A stretch of 64,000 bases of DNA, from the NCBI GenBank assembly GCA_023362775.1, contig JALMGJ010000006.1, positions 12,968,501 through 13,032,500 of the forward strand, written 5' to 3'. The position numbers were made by a program, and so were the translations under genes. The DNA comes from Charina bottae (Eukaryota; Chordata; Lepidosauria; Squamata; Charinaidae). The notes beneath the pieces are model-generated. The model was not told the DNA's origin. It was given only the letters and a program-made list of their open reading frames with translations, and did not search any database. Below are positions 12,325 to 23,860 of this stretch, piece by piece. Numbering within the stretch: position 1 is the stretch's first letter; every line of letters begins with the position of its first letter.

Positions 12325-12681
12325 TTTTATTTATTTTATTTATTTAATTTTTATCCCGCCTTTATTATTTTTATACATAACTCAAGGCGGCAAACATAAC
12401 CTAATACTCCTTCCTCCTCCTATTTTCCCCACAACCACCACCCTGTGAGGTGAGTTGGGCTGAGAGAGAGGGACTGGCCCAAGGTCATCCAGCTGGCTTT
12501 CATGCCTAAGGCGGGACTAGAACTCACAGTCTCCTGGTTTCCCATTGGCTCCTTCCTAGGGCTGAGAGAGAGTGACTGGCCCAAGGTCACCCAGCTGGCT
12601 TTCATGCCTAAGGCGGGACTAGAACTCACAGACTCCTGGTTTCTAGCCCAGCACCTTAACCACTAGACTAAACTGGCTCTC
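12325..12681 (-). mobile_element. tRNA-derived SINE with internal duplication
   Basis: On the minus strand the head is gagccagtttagtctagtgg ttaaggtgc, followed by a B box, a middle region and a tail ending near cgccttgagtta and aataaataaaat. The block gggctgagagagag...ctagaactcacag occurs twice (about 12458-12530 and 12560-12632), so the element is about 100 bp longer than the related copy at 23609. Confidence 0.75.
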
Positions 12682-13547
12682 AAAATAAAGTCCCTTCTGA
12701 GTTGACTTTGGTCAGTAAGTTTTCCTGTTAGTATCAAGTTTAGGACAAGAGATCCTCCTGTGCTTTCCTATCAGCATGGCATGTTGAGAATTTCCTGAAG
12801 AGTCCATGCTTGGAAAAGTTAGTTTCCCAATGATGTGGGAATAATTAAAGCCCCCAAATCATCGCTACTTCTACCTCCCTGTAAGATCTGCTTTTTTCCC
12901 CCATACAATTATTTTGAGCATCATTGATTTAAATCAACCCACATTTCTGTAGTGATGTTATTTGATTAAACTTTCATTTTGACTGAATTATTGGAGTATA
13001 ATATTTTATACTAAAAACAGAACAATCAAAACTGGGTATTTCTATCTAGGTTCCTGCTAAGGCCTCCTAATAATTCTCTCTTGTCACGCAGAACAAAATA
13101 TTCTCATCTGTTCTAGTCTTAACCGGCTCAGTCATCAGAGACACATTTTAAGTCTTTGAATACTGAAAACACATATCTTCATGTTTCTATGTATTTATTT
13201 CTGTAAATACAGAAAAAGCCAAGAGCAGAGGAAAAATGTTGATTCTGTAACATTCAGTTTAAATTATTCCATGAACCAGTCAGACAGAAGTATTACATTA
13301 AAGTTACATTAAAGCTGCTACTGTTACCACATTAAAATGCCTTGCTCAGTATACTGTATAAATACTGAAAATAATTCAGAAATATTCTATTGCATTAGAC
13401 TCATGCCTTAAATATACTTCAAAGGTATGTTAATGGTAGCATTTTCTGTAACAAACCCTAAAGAAACTCTGTTTATGGTTTAGACAAATAATTGCGCCTT
13501 TAGTTGTTTGCAACAAAGCTATATAGTTAATAATTCAACATGTTGGT

Positions 13548-14135
13548 GGTTACCTTTGAAGCCCTTCATGGCTTAGGGCTAGGTTACTTATGGCAGGGTT
13601 CCTCAACCTCAGCCATTTTAAGATGTGTGGACTTCAACTCCCAGAATACTCCAGCCAGCAATGCTGGCTGGAGTATTCTGGGAGTTGAAGTCCACACATC
13701 TTAAAATGGCTGAGGTTGAGGAACCCTGACTTATGAGAACGTCTCTCCCCAGCGGTGTCAACCGATCCTGTTAAATCTGGCAGGAGAGCCATGTTCCAGG
13801 TCCTGTCCATGAGTGCCATCTGGCGGGACCCAGGAGGAGGCCCTTTTCTGCATGGTGCTTGCCCTTTGGAACATCATTCCCCCCACCCCCAAGATCAGCC
13901 TTGCTGCAGCCTTGCTGGCCTTTTGCAAGGCATTAAAAACTTGTCTTTGCCGTCAAGGCTGGGGGCCTGATAGTGCTGGTGAGCCCACTTCTTGCTTATA
14001 TTGACTGGGAGATGTTGTGCTTGTTCTCGGCTGCTGTTTGATGCTGTGTTATGTTATTTATGTTTTTAATTATTGGTTGTATTTTTACTCAGTTTTTACT
14101 TTGTTTTAATTGTTAGCCGCCCATAGTCTTCTTGA
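13548..14135 (+). mobile_element. LINE 3' end (L2/CR1-like), interrupted
   Basis: The phrases cctttgaagcccttcatggc and ccctttggaacatcattccc match the C-terminal reverse-transcriptase region (kALHG..., LWN.LP) of L2/CR1-type LINEs. It ends near gttagccgcccatagtcttc. Stops and frameshifts break it, and the palindromic element at 13594-13728 is inserted in it. Confidence 0.65.
13594..13728. mobile_element. Palindromic hAT-type MITE
   Basis: 135 bp forming an almost perfect inverted repeat around ccagcaatgctgg. The termini are cagggttcctcaacctcag and its complement. Flanks are acttatgg (13586-13593) and acttatga (13729-13736), an 8-bp duplication with one change. Such termini and an 8-bp duplication point to the hAT superfamily. 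Confidence 0.85.
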
Positions 14136-14492
14136 AGGAAATCCTAATTTAAATCCTACCACCATTAGTAACAGTAGGAAAACTTTCACCTGAGATCATG
14201 GAGAACTAGTGACCTAGCAACTGCTAGAAAAATGCAATTAATAACTGTAATTAGGCAGGCTAGGTTATCAGTTCTAACCTCTTATAAAAAGGAAGATAAT
14301 CTAGGAAGTTAGGCCGAACAGAAGATAAACAGGGAGTGGTCTTTCTAGCTAACATAACCATCTCTTCATGAATGATAGTTATTCCTAGCCACAGATATTT
14401 GGGATAAGGGGTGTTATAAATCACTTTTCTTTTTAAATAAATAACAGTTTTAGCTTGCATCTCAAGGCCTGTTTGAAATACTATACCTAGAT

Positions 14493-14900
14493 CAGAGCTT
14501 TCCAAACTTTTCATGTTGGTGACACACTTTTTAGACATGCATCATTTCGCGACACACTCTCACAGCAGGGCATCATTTCGCGACACACTCTTACAGCAGG
14601 GCATCATTTCGCGACACACTCTCACAGCAGGGCATCATTTCGCGATACACTCTTACAGCAGGGCACAAGGCAGGCACTAGGACCTGCACAGAATCACAGC
14701 AGGTTTGGAGGCAGCAAGGCACAAGGCAGGCACTAGGACCTGCACAGAATCACAGCAGGTTTGGAGGCAGCCAGGCACAAGGCAGGCACTAGGACCTGCG
14801 TGGAATCTTGGCAGGGCTTGGAGGCAGCAGCAGCCACGACACACCCAGACACTGCAGCCGACACACTAACCTGTCCTGACACACAGTTTGGAAAGCTCTG
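14493..14900. mobile_element. hAT-type MITE, family A copy 2 (expanded)
   Basis: 408 bp, termini as in the copy at 3399, perfect target duplication acctagat at 14485-14492 and 14901-14908. It carries four tandem 31-bp units (gcatcatttcgcgacacact core) and three units of about 56 bp, making it the longest family A copy here. It lies about 130 bp downstream of the exon ending at 15032. Confidence 0.9.
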
Positions 14901-15031
14901 ACCTAGATAATCAAAGAACTGTATAACACGTTCAAGAATCTTTCCAAACTCCAATTAGTATTTCACCTAACAAAAACCGAATCGTAATATACATTAAGAG
15001 TAAGATACGGCAGAATTCTGAAATTACTCAC

Positions 15032-15496
15032 CCTCTTGTTTCTTCATCTTGTCCTTTTCCTCTCTGGATTTTAATCCACTGCTCCAACTGTAGCATTGAA
15101 TTAGTTCTCTGGATGACACGTTCAGATTCTATGTGGGAGTGCATGGCGTTCTGATGGATTCCATCGCCAGAATCTCCTAGAATAAGGTTCACAGCTTTCT
15201 CTGACCCATTTAAATGAACCGGCCTGTAGTGTCCTGATGGAACTGTGCTTGCTGGCAAAGTCCCATACTCTGACCCTAAAGAATTCAGTTTTACACTGTT
15301 GATTTTGGTTAAGGGTCTATCACGTCCAACTTTCTGAAATCCATATTTTTCTGCTTCTAAAGCCTTCTTGTCTTCCATTTTGCTTACTTCTCTGTTCCGC
15401 TGATTATTCTGAGTCTCTGGTTTAATTAGCTCTCGATGGTTTGCAATGTTATTTGTTTCACGAGGTGGCGTGTTTTCAAAAGTAATCTTGTCTGCT
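15032..15496 (-). CDS. PLEKHA5: PLEKHA5 exon: disordered middle region
   Basis: A 465-nt exon, acceptor tcttttag, donor gtgagt. It completes R, then encodes ADKITFENTPPRETNNIANH through KALEAEKYGFQK and DRPLTKINSVKLNSL, and ends RVIQRTNSMLQLEQWIKIQ plus RGKGQDEETR and a split G. This matches the low-complexity region that follows the PH domain in PLEKHA5. RTNSMLQLEQWI is the best conserved block and holds a probable phosphorylated serine in an RxxS context (inference). The middle part, around LNSLGSEYGTLPAST, differs most from mammals as I recall them. The exon is one base larger than a multiple of three at its start and two bases at its end, fitting both neighbours. Confidence 0.95.
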
Positions 15497-16296
15497 CTAA
15501 AAGAAAAAGAAAAAACATGCACTGGAGAACATCACCACTAGGAAACAGGTTACAATGCTCTCTGTTCAATAGCGGCCACTTCTTCCTTTCTGAACACCCA
15601 GCATTTGCAGGTTGTGCAGCCCCATCAGGTAGAAAAAGTCGTTCTTCAAAGTGCTGAACTGATGCAATTACAGGCAAGCAGTTAGACCACCTAAAACAGA
15701 GTTTCATTTGCCTGCTTGAGTGATTTTGGAATGGCAAAAACAAAAAATGGGTTGGGAGGGAGGGTTCTGAGAAACCTATTGCTTATGCATGGCAGGGAAA
15801 GACAGCCTCCATCGCCACCATTTAGCCAACCATGGGGAGCACTTCAATGGACAGGGGCCACCCTAAACATGCTTTGTATGTGCAGCGGCGGCAGTGGGTT
15901 GGATGGGTAGTCAGGATTATTGAGAGAGGAGCTCTGAAAGTATCAGTTCTTTTTCTTCGCTTTTAAAACCATGTTAAGTATATTTTAGGGCTTATTACTA
16001 GAGTCTTTGTTTTCCACCACAAAACAGTAGAACATATTAGTTTTCAACAACTGTGGTTGGAGATGGGTCTGACGGTCTCAAAGAAAGAGAACTGGGGGCT
16101 GCATCCAGCCAGGGGGCCACAGTTGCCCACACCGAATTCAGTCCCTGCTCCGCCCTCCCATTTCTTGAATTCCCTGGCACTGGCGTCTCATTTCCATAGC
16201 TCTTCTTGTTCGTTTCATTACTTATTTAGTTTCTCTGGTGCCCTTCTGGTCAAACAGAGCGGCTTACAAGGTAACAGTAAAACTAGTCTTAAATAA

Positions 16297-17487
16297 TCTG
16301 TGGCTTGAATCATGTCAACTGGATTTCTATTTTCTCAGTAGAAACGTTTCACTCCTTATCCAAGGAGCTTCTTCAGTCTGAGTAAAGTTAGTAAGGGAAT
16401 CCTTAAATATGTTTCTAGGGTGGCTGTGTGACCTTGCACCTGGGGCTAGGTCATGGTTATTTTTAGATGTTTATTTCTAAGTCCCTTTATCATCTAAAGG
16501 AGGATCGTTAAGATTACTGCTGCTGTTGAGCTTGCGAAATGGTCTTAATCTTCCTAGGCACAGAAGACAAAGCAGGAAGGAAGATAGGGGAAAGGTTGTG
16601 CCTGAGGCCCCCACCTCTATTCAAGGAAGGATTTTCCAAGTTGGCATAAATGGATTCCTTGACCCCTCTCTCAAACCACCTATCTTCTCTGTCTAAAATG
16701 TGAACATTAATGTCCTCAAATGAGTGTCCTTTTTCCTTTAGATGAAGATAAACTGCTGATTCTGGTCCTGTGGTGTTACTTCTCCTGTGTTGGGCCATCC
16801 TCCTGTACAAAGGTTGTTTGGTTTCTCCAATGTAGAGTTCAGAGCACTCCTCACTGCACTGGATTGCATACACTACATTGCTTTCCTTGTGTTTTGGAGT
16901 TTGATCTTTGGGGTGTACAAGCCTGTCTCAGTGTGTTGGTGGGTTTGAAATATACAGGTATGTGGTGTTTGCCAAATATCCGTTTTATCTTTTCAGACAC
17001 GCCAGCCATGTAAGGAATGACCAGGTTCTTCCGTTTACTCTGAGTCTCAGCCCTATCTGTCGCTGTCTTAGGTCTTAGGGGTCAAGGAATCCATTTATGC
17101 CAACTTGGAAAATCCTTCCTTGAATAGAGGTGGGGGCCTCAGGCACAACCTTTCCCCTATCTTCCTTCCTGCTTTGTCTTCTGTGCCTAGGAAGATTAAG
17201 ACCATTTCGCAAGCTCAACAGCAGCAGAGTAATCTTAACGATCCTCCTTTAGATGATAAAGGGACTTAGAAATAAACATCTAAAAATAACCATGACCTAG
17301 CCCCAGGTGCAAGGTCACACAGCCACCCTAGAAACATATTTAAGGATTCCCTTACCAACTTTGCTCAGACTGAAGAAGCTCCTTGGATAAGGAGTGAAAC
17401 GTTTCTACTGAGAAAATAGAAATCCAGTTGACATGATTCAAGCCACAGACTGTTCCACCTGGATGACTGAGAACCTTCATCGACATA
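16297..17487. mobile_element. Penelope-like composite 1 (head-to-head)
   Basis: Two 5'-truncated Penelope copies joined head to head. The left arm (16297 to about 17075) reads on the minus strand, the right arm (about 17079-17487) on the plus strand. Both end in the same 3' region (ggaaacgtttcgctcctta-type block, then ttgacatgattcaagc). Target duplication tagtcttaaataa at 16284-16296 and 17488-17500. The left arm keeps a 119-residue frame (16873-16514) with the GIY-YIG endonuclease motif LYIGETKQPLYRRMAQHR and a LNRGGGLRHNLS block, typical of Penelope-like reverse transcriptases. Confidence 0.85.
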
Positions 17488-17500
17488 TAGTCTTAAATAA

Positions 17501-18277
17501 GGCTGTAGCTTGAATCATGTCAACTGGATTTCTATTTTCTCAGTGGAAACGTTTCGCTCCTTATCCAAGGAGCTTCTTCAGTCTGAGCAAAGTTGGTAAG
17601 GGAATCCTAAATATGTTTCTAGGTAGCTGTGTGACCTTACACCTGGGGTCATGGTTATATTGAGATGTTATTTTAAGTCCTTTTATTATCTAAAGGAGGA
17701 TCGTTAAGATCACCATGCTGCTGTTGAGCTTGTGAAATGGTCTTAATCTTCCTAGGCACAGAAGACAGAGCCGGGAGAAAGATGGGAGAAAGATTGTGCC
17801 TGAGGCCCCCACCTCTATTCAAGGAAGGATTTTCCAAGTTGGCATAAATGGATTCCTTGACCCCTCTCTCAAAGGGATCTCTCTCAAGGAATCCATTTAT
17901 TCCAACTTGGAAAATCCTTCCTTGAATAGAGGTGGGGGCCTCAGGCACAATCTTTCTCCCATCTTTCTCCCGGCTCTGTCTTCTGTGCCTAGGAAGATTA
18001 AGACCATTTCACAAGCTCAACAGCAGCATGGTGATCTTAACGATCCTCCTTTAGATAATAAAAGGACTTAAAATAACATCTCAATATAACCATGACCCCA
18101 GGTGTAAGGTCACACAGCTACCTAGAAACATATTTAGGATTCCCTTACCAACTTTGCTCAGACTGAAGAAGCTCCTTGGATAAGGAGCGAAACGTTTCCA
18201 CTGAGAAAATAGAAATCCAGTTGACATGATTCAAGCTACAGACAATTCCACCTGGATGACTGAGAACCTTCATAGAC
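17501..18277. mobile_element. Penelope-like composite 2 (head-to-head)
   Basis: Same design as its neighbour but shorter: left arm 17501 to about 17870 on the minus strand, right arm about 17880-18277 on the plus strand, with only the last part of the coding region (ESIYANLENPSLNRGGGL) in each arm. The repeat agtcttaaataa follows at 18278-18289, so the same target word stands at the start, middle and end of the two composites. The two arms are near-perfect complements, which is why almost the same 91-residue frame can be read from both strands (17948-17673 and 17796-18071). Confidence 0.85.
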
Positions 18278-18779
18278 AGTCTTAAATAAGGTTGTTTTAT
18301 TGTGTTTTATCACAATAAAACAACAATTATTCTTGACAGCCCCTGAGAACAATATACAAATACTGTACAATAAGCAAATAAATGCTTAAAAAGAACAGAT
18401 ATTATCAAACTTCATTTTAAAAAAGCAGGAAAGGAAAATAACAGGAAACTTAACAAGTAGCCTGGGCTCTGAGTAGTTGCTATTCTACAAATGCCTGGGT
18501 GGACAGCCATGTTTTAAAAAGACAGCATGGGAACCAGTCAAACGTACCTCAGAAAGAGTTCCATTAAGCGGGGCACTGCCCCTGAGAAAGTCCAACTCCT
18601 GACTATGACATTATGACCTGAATCCTCCAACATAACTCCAAGTAGAACCATCCCAGGTAATCTAAACAGGTAGCTGGACGATTTCAGAGGTTTAGACTTT
18701 TTTTCAAGATAGAGTCATTGAAGTAATCCAATTAATAAATTATTAGGGTCTGAACCCAGTTAGCTCAATATCCTCCTTG

Positions 18780-19625
18780 CTTGTCTCCAGTGAGAAGTTG
18801 AAATCAAGGAAAATCCTCAGGCTATGCACGTGTTCCTTCATGAGGGTGCTACCTTCTCCAGTACAATTCTCAGTAAGCAGGTGGCAGCTGTGGCCAGGAA
18901 GGTCTTTGCCCAGCTTTACCTGGTGTGCCAGTTGTGTCCTTTCCTTGATCAGGAGGCCCTTCAGTCACTCACTCATGCCCTGGTCACCTCATGACTTGAC
19001 TACTGTAATTCACTTTCCATGGAGCTGCCCTTGAAGACCACCTGGAAGCTTCATCAGGTCCAGAATGCAGTGGCATGGGCAGTGATGGGCATGCCTCCGA
19101 ATGCCCATGTAACACCTCTGTTTCGCAAGCTGCACTGGTTGCCAGTTTGCTTCCAGGTGCAATTCAAGGTGCTAGTTGTTACTTATAAAGCCCTTCATAG
19201 GAAAAGGCCTGGTTACTTGAGGGACCACCTGTCTCCCCTAGCATGTGCCTGGCCAATTCGATTTGGCAGAGCTGATGCACTCCAGGTTCCTTCGATTAAA
19301 GAATGCCACCGGTCAGGACCCCCGGAAGCGCGGCTTCTCTGTAGCAGCACCTGCCCTCTGGAATAAGGTTCTTCCTGAAATCTGGATGGCCCCCACCCTA
19401 CTGGTGTTTTGAAGGGGCTTGAAGACCTGGCTCTTCACCCAGGCCTTTAGCAAGGGTGAGTGATGCCCCCATGGATTGTGTGGGTATATTTCTGTTCCGG
19501 TCCAGTTTCTGTCATCTTGTTATCTTTTATTCCTTATGTTTCTTATTGTATTTTTAAAAATGTTTTTTACTTGTGAGCCACCCAGTTATTGGGAGTTGGG
19601 CGGCATACAAATTTAATAAATGCCA
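18780..19625 (+). mobile_element. LINE fragment (L2-like reverse transcriptase end)
   Basis: A frame at 19019-19366 gives LHQVQNAVAWAVMG, LFRKLHWLPV and FKVLVVTYKALHRKRPGYL, the conserved C-terminal block of L2/CR1-type LINE reverse transcriptases. The 3' end is gagttgggcggcatacaaat followed by ttaataaa. It is 5' truncated and has several frame breaks; the left boundary is approximate. Confidence 0.75.
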
Positions 19626-20156
19626 TCTTAGTTTCCAGTCCTGAAAACCACTTATAGAACCTCTCTCTTATCTAGATTCAGCTTCAGTTTGTTGCCCCCT
19701 ATCCCAATATTAGCTGTGTGGCAATGTATACACAAAGGGGCAATTTTATCACAAAGGGGCTATTTTATCATAGCCCTGTGCCCCAAAGAATCATAGGTAT
19801 CTATATCTTGGGGGGCACAGGGGAGGAACCATACATGTATATATCGTTACAAACTTGAGGAAACTACATGTACCACTTTTGATTTATGTGAGTACCAATC
19901 TCATGTAATTTGGAAAGGACCAGAAATATCACCCACTACCTATTCCTGACTCACTTGAGTCTGATAATGAGGATGACTCCATCTACCACCAGATTTCACC
20001 CCTGAACAGATTTCAACCTAGCCCAAATCCTAATTGCAACTGAACCAGAGCATGAGAGGCTCCAAATTTGATAACCAAACAGATTGCCACAGTCAGAGCC
20101 TGAAACTAAAGGTGTAGTCCTTTACACCTTAAAAATTTCCAGATGATATACTATGG

Positions 20157-20415
20157 AAGAGCTTTCCAAACTTTTCATGTTGGTGACACACTTTTTAGAC
20201 ATGCATCATTTTGCGACACACTCTTACAGCAGGGCACAAGGCAGGCACTAGGACCTGTGCGGAATCACAGCAGGTTTGGAGGCAGCCAGGCACAAGGCAG
20301 GCACTAGGACCTGCGCGGAATCCTGGCAGGGCTCGGAGGCAGCAGCAGCCACGACACACCCAGACACTGCAGCCGACACACTAACGTGTCCCGACACACA
20401 GTTTGGAAAGCTCTG
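20157..20415. mobile_element. hAT-type MITE, family A copy 3
   Basis: 259 bp with perfect duplication tactatgg at 20149-20156 and 20416-20423. The first base of the left terminus is a instead of c. One 31-bp unit and two units of about 56 bp. Confidence 0.88.
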
Positions 20416-20639
20416 TACTATGGTATAAGTGCATAAAAATAGGCCCGATTGATTAAGCCAAGGTCAGTATCTGAATGCAGAATTTTACTTCTCAGTGGCC
20501 AGCTAGATGCCTCTGGTATGCTCACAAGCAGGAGAGGAAGACATTAGACTTCCACCATTGTTCTGCTGTAACTGATATTTAGATGCAAGTTGCCCTTAAC
20601 CTAGAGGTAACATTAAATTTACAGGATGAATAGCTCTTA

Positions 20640-21180
20640 ATAGACCTGTCATCCAATCCCTCTCTAAAGCCATCCAGGTTAGTGGCCATCGCTATGTCTT
20701 GTGGTAATGAATTTCACAAGTTAATTATATACTATGGGAAGAAATGCTTCCTTCTGTCTGTTCTAAATCTCCTTCCAGTCAGCTTCACTGGATGATCCCT
20801 GAACCCGTTTTGAGAGAGGGAGAAAAATTCTCCCATTTATTTTCACCACGCTATGCAGGATAGAATACACCTTGAACATGTCCTCACTTAATCACTGTTT
20901 TCCACAATGCTGTTTCCCCCCATTTTCTGTCCATCTACTGAATGAAAGACAGACAGACATCTTTTTTATCATATGTCTCAATCATGTCCCCACCTCAAAT
21001 TACCTTTCTTCAAAGCAAAAGCATTTGGGTTGCCCTCTTCTACACTTTTTCCAGCTTTCTTATATCCTTTATGAAATGTGGCAGCCAGAAATGTCTACAA
21101 TATTTCATATGCTGATGTACCCTTAGAAGTGTTTATTTATATACTACCAACTTCCAAAGACCTGGTGGTTAATAAAATTA
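20640..21180 (-). repeat. Old CR1-like LINE 3' region
   Basis: Phrases such as ctctaaagccatccaggtta, gtggtaatgaatttcacaag and ggttgccctcttctacactt are common in the reverse complement of CR1-type LINE ends in amniotes. Heavily diverged; class assignment is from recollection only. Confidence 0.5.
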
Positions 21181-21229
21181 TGTACTGTATGACAATATTT
21201 TTAAAATTATATCCCACTTTTCCTCCAGA

Positions 21230-21402
21230 AGCTGAAGGCAGCATACACTGCACATCCTCCAATTTCCCCCCACAATAACCCTGTGAAATCGGTTGGGCTG
21301 AGAAAGTAACTGGCCCAAAGCCACGCCATGAGCATCCATGGCAGAGAGGAGACTTGAACTTGGCCCTAATCTAACACCTTAATCACTGTGCCACATGGGC
21401 TC
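21230..21402 (-). mobile_element. Diverged tRNA-derived SINE
   Basis: Contains ggttgggctgagaaagtaac tggccc and a reversed tRNA-like end (caccttaatcactgtgccac), the same layout as the SINEs at 12325 and 23609 but more decayed. Confidence 0.55.
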
Positions 21403-22508
21403 TCAATAGACTTGGCTTAGGATTGTTGCTGATAGCTTTTGTATTGCAAGTTGCTCTGTTTAAGAGGTTGGCTGCCTTTAACGTGACACAGTAGCAGCAT
21501 TATTGCTGAAGCCTCTGTCTCAGCCCCCAAATCTGACCAGGCCTTATATTCCAGGCTGCTTCTGTTGAATCTGACCTTTTGCTAAATCTTGATCTTTGCA
21601 ACCCAGGCACAACTGTTTATGCAAATTGCCCCTCCACATAATGAATAACTGAAGGCTTTTATCTGAAACATCCAATTTCTACTCTGCACAACCAATGATC
21701 TACTTAATAAGCAAGAAATGTCTATGAAGCCTAGCCCTTAAGCTATGTTTTTTTTTACATTTTTTCACTGCCATGCAAACAAGATGCCCAAGATATAATG
21801 GACCTGCAGTGCACTCCTTAAAAAAAAAGAGCACATCTCCCATGCAGTGGATGATGTAGTGGCAATTAGCATTCCACTCCTTACATTGTGAAAAGTCCCA
21901 GAAGAGTTTCAAAATCCTATCCATAGAATGAAGCCTTCAGCTTCAAATATATACACAAAAGGGAGAATTTTCAACTGGAGGAGCTATTTTTTTATTCAAT
22001 GCATTTTATTCCAGAGCTTCAATATGAGTGTTCCCAAGACAGCTTACAAAGCAACAAGGTAAGAAAAACAAAACACTTGAAACCCAAAAGCAACTATCTA
22101 GTAAAGCAGAAATGAAGCTACAGTCATGTGAAAAACTAAGTACACCCCATGTCATTTTTAAAAATGTTTTAACTTACGTGGACATATCAATATTTTATCT
22201 TCATTCAAACAGTATAAAGATAAAGGTGATGTAATTGAAAAAAACAATGAAAAATTTACCTTGCAATCATTGATGCCACAAAAAATTTAATAAGCATGTA
22301 ATTTCCTTCTGTGGAAAAAGTTTGTAACCCCTTCCTCTAATAGCTGGTATTGCCCCTTTGGCAGAAACAACCTCAGGGAGATGTTTCTTATAACTGTCTA
22401 CCAGTTTCTGATGCTGACTGGGAGGAATTTTTTTCCTACTCCTCCATGAAGAATATTTTTAACTGTGTGATGTCTGAGGGCTTTCTTGCATGCACAGCTT
22501 GTGTCAAA

Positions 22509-23372
22509 TCACCCCACAGCATCTTGATTTAGATTTAGATCCGGGCTTTGTCTTGGCCATTCCAGAGCCCTCCATTTCTTTTCCAGCCATTCCTTGGTGG
22601 ATTTACTGGAATGTTGAAGGTCATTGTTGTGTTCCAAAGTCCACTTTCGGTTGAGCTTCAATCTTCTGACAGAGGGTCTGACATTACCCTCAAGCATGTC
22701 TGGTACAATGAAGAATTCATAGTGGATTCTATTATAGTTTGCTGCCTGGACCCTGATGCAGCAAAGCAGCCTCAAGCAATAACATTTCCACCACCATGCT
22801 TTACAGTTAGTATCAGGTTCTTCTCGTGAAATGCTGTCTTTGGTTTTTGCCAAACATGTCTTCTGACACTGTGCCAAATGACACTATCTTTGCCTCGTCT
22901 GTCGAGAGCACATTGCTCCAGAAGTCCTGGTCTTTGTCTAGGTGTTCAGGAGCAAACTTTAGACTTGCCCTGATGTTTTTCTGGTCAGCAAAGGTTTCCT
23001 CCTGGCATACCTCCAATGTAGATCTAATTTGTCCAGTTTCTAAGGGTAGATGCATGCAGTTTGACATCAATAGTGGTGAGAGCTACCTGTAGGTTGATGA
23101 AATTCTGGGGTTTTTAGAGATGTCTTTCAGCATCTTTCCTTCTGCTCTCAGGCTGAACTTGCTGGGACGGCCTGCCTGGACAAGTTGGCGGTTGTTTGAA
23201 ATCTTCTCCACTTGTAGATGATCTTCCGGACAGTGGAGTGATTGATGTCCAATTGTTTGGTGATCTTTTTAAATCCCTTCCCAGACTCAGAGGCATCTAT
23301 GACCTTCTTTCCGAAGGCTTCAGAGAGCAATTTTGATCTATGTGCACACTTCAACAACAAAGAGCAAATCAA
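22509..23372 (-). pseudogene. Tc1-like transposase remnant
   Basis: Broken into at least three frames on the minus strand. 23372-23148 holds the helix-turn-helix part (KLLSEAFGKKVIDASESGKG, then HSTVRKIIYKW). 23070-22813 holds the first catalytic aspartate in NVLSTDEAKI. 22877-22509 holds the later part, with HNNDLQHSSKSTKEWLEKK for the second aspartate (normally followed by PKH, here LQH) and WPRQSPDLN for the third acidic position. Frameshifts and stops mean it cannot be active. It enters the gene only as intron. Confidence 0.85.
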
Positions 23373-23608
23373 ACTAAATGTCTGAGTTTAGATAAGACAG
23401 GTTCCTCCCAGATCCTCTCTAATAATGTTTTGCATCTGATCTGGTGCACCTGATTCTAATTTTAGGTATTTGAGGTAGTGATAAATGTAGGGATATATTT
23501 ACTTTTTCCACAAGTGAAATTTGCATTTGTTTATTTAAATTACACAATGGACTACAAAATGTAAACGGTGCATGGTATTTGTTACATTATATCCCCTTTA
23601 TCTTTTGC

Positions 23609-23860
23609 TCTAGTGGTTAAGGCAACGGGCTAGAAACCAGGAGACTGAGAGTTCTAGTCCTGCCTTAGGCATGAAAGAGAGTGACTGGCCCAAGGACGGC
23701 TGGGTGACCTTGGGCCAGTCACTCTCTCTCAGCCCCACTCACCTCACAGGGTGGTTGTTATGGGGAAAATAGGAGGAGGAAGGAGTATTAGGTATGTTCG
23801 CCGCCTTGAGTTATTTATAAAAATAATAAAGGTGGGATAGAAAATAAATAAATAAATAAA
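23609..23860 (+). mobile_element. tRNA-derived SINE nested in Tc1 element
   Basis: A head with A box (tagtggttaaggc) and B box (gagttctagtcc), a middle region with gtgaccttgggccagtcact, then cgccttgagttatttataaa and an (aaat)n tail. It splits the right inverted repeat of the Tc1 element, so it is younger than that element. Confidence 0.8.

Noticed and set aside
14493..14670. CRISPR-like array of 31-bp repeats
   Set aside because: The units are directly adjacent with no spacers, lie inside a MITE with target duplications, and the genome is vertebrate.
17079..18071. A duplicated small gene on both strands
   Set aside because: It is the two arms of Penelope composites; frames end at the palindrome junctions and lack the reverse-transcriptase core.
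19019..19366. 115-residue frame as a host gene
   Set aside because: It is the C-terminal block of an L2-like LINE reverse transcriptase with frame breaks on both sides.
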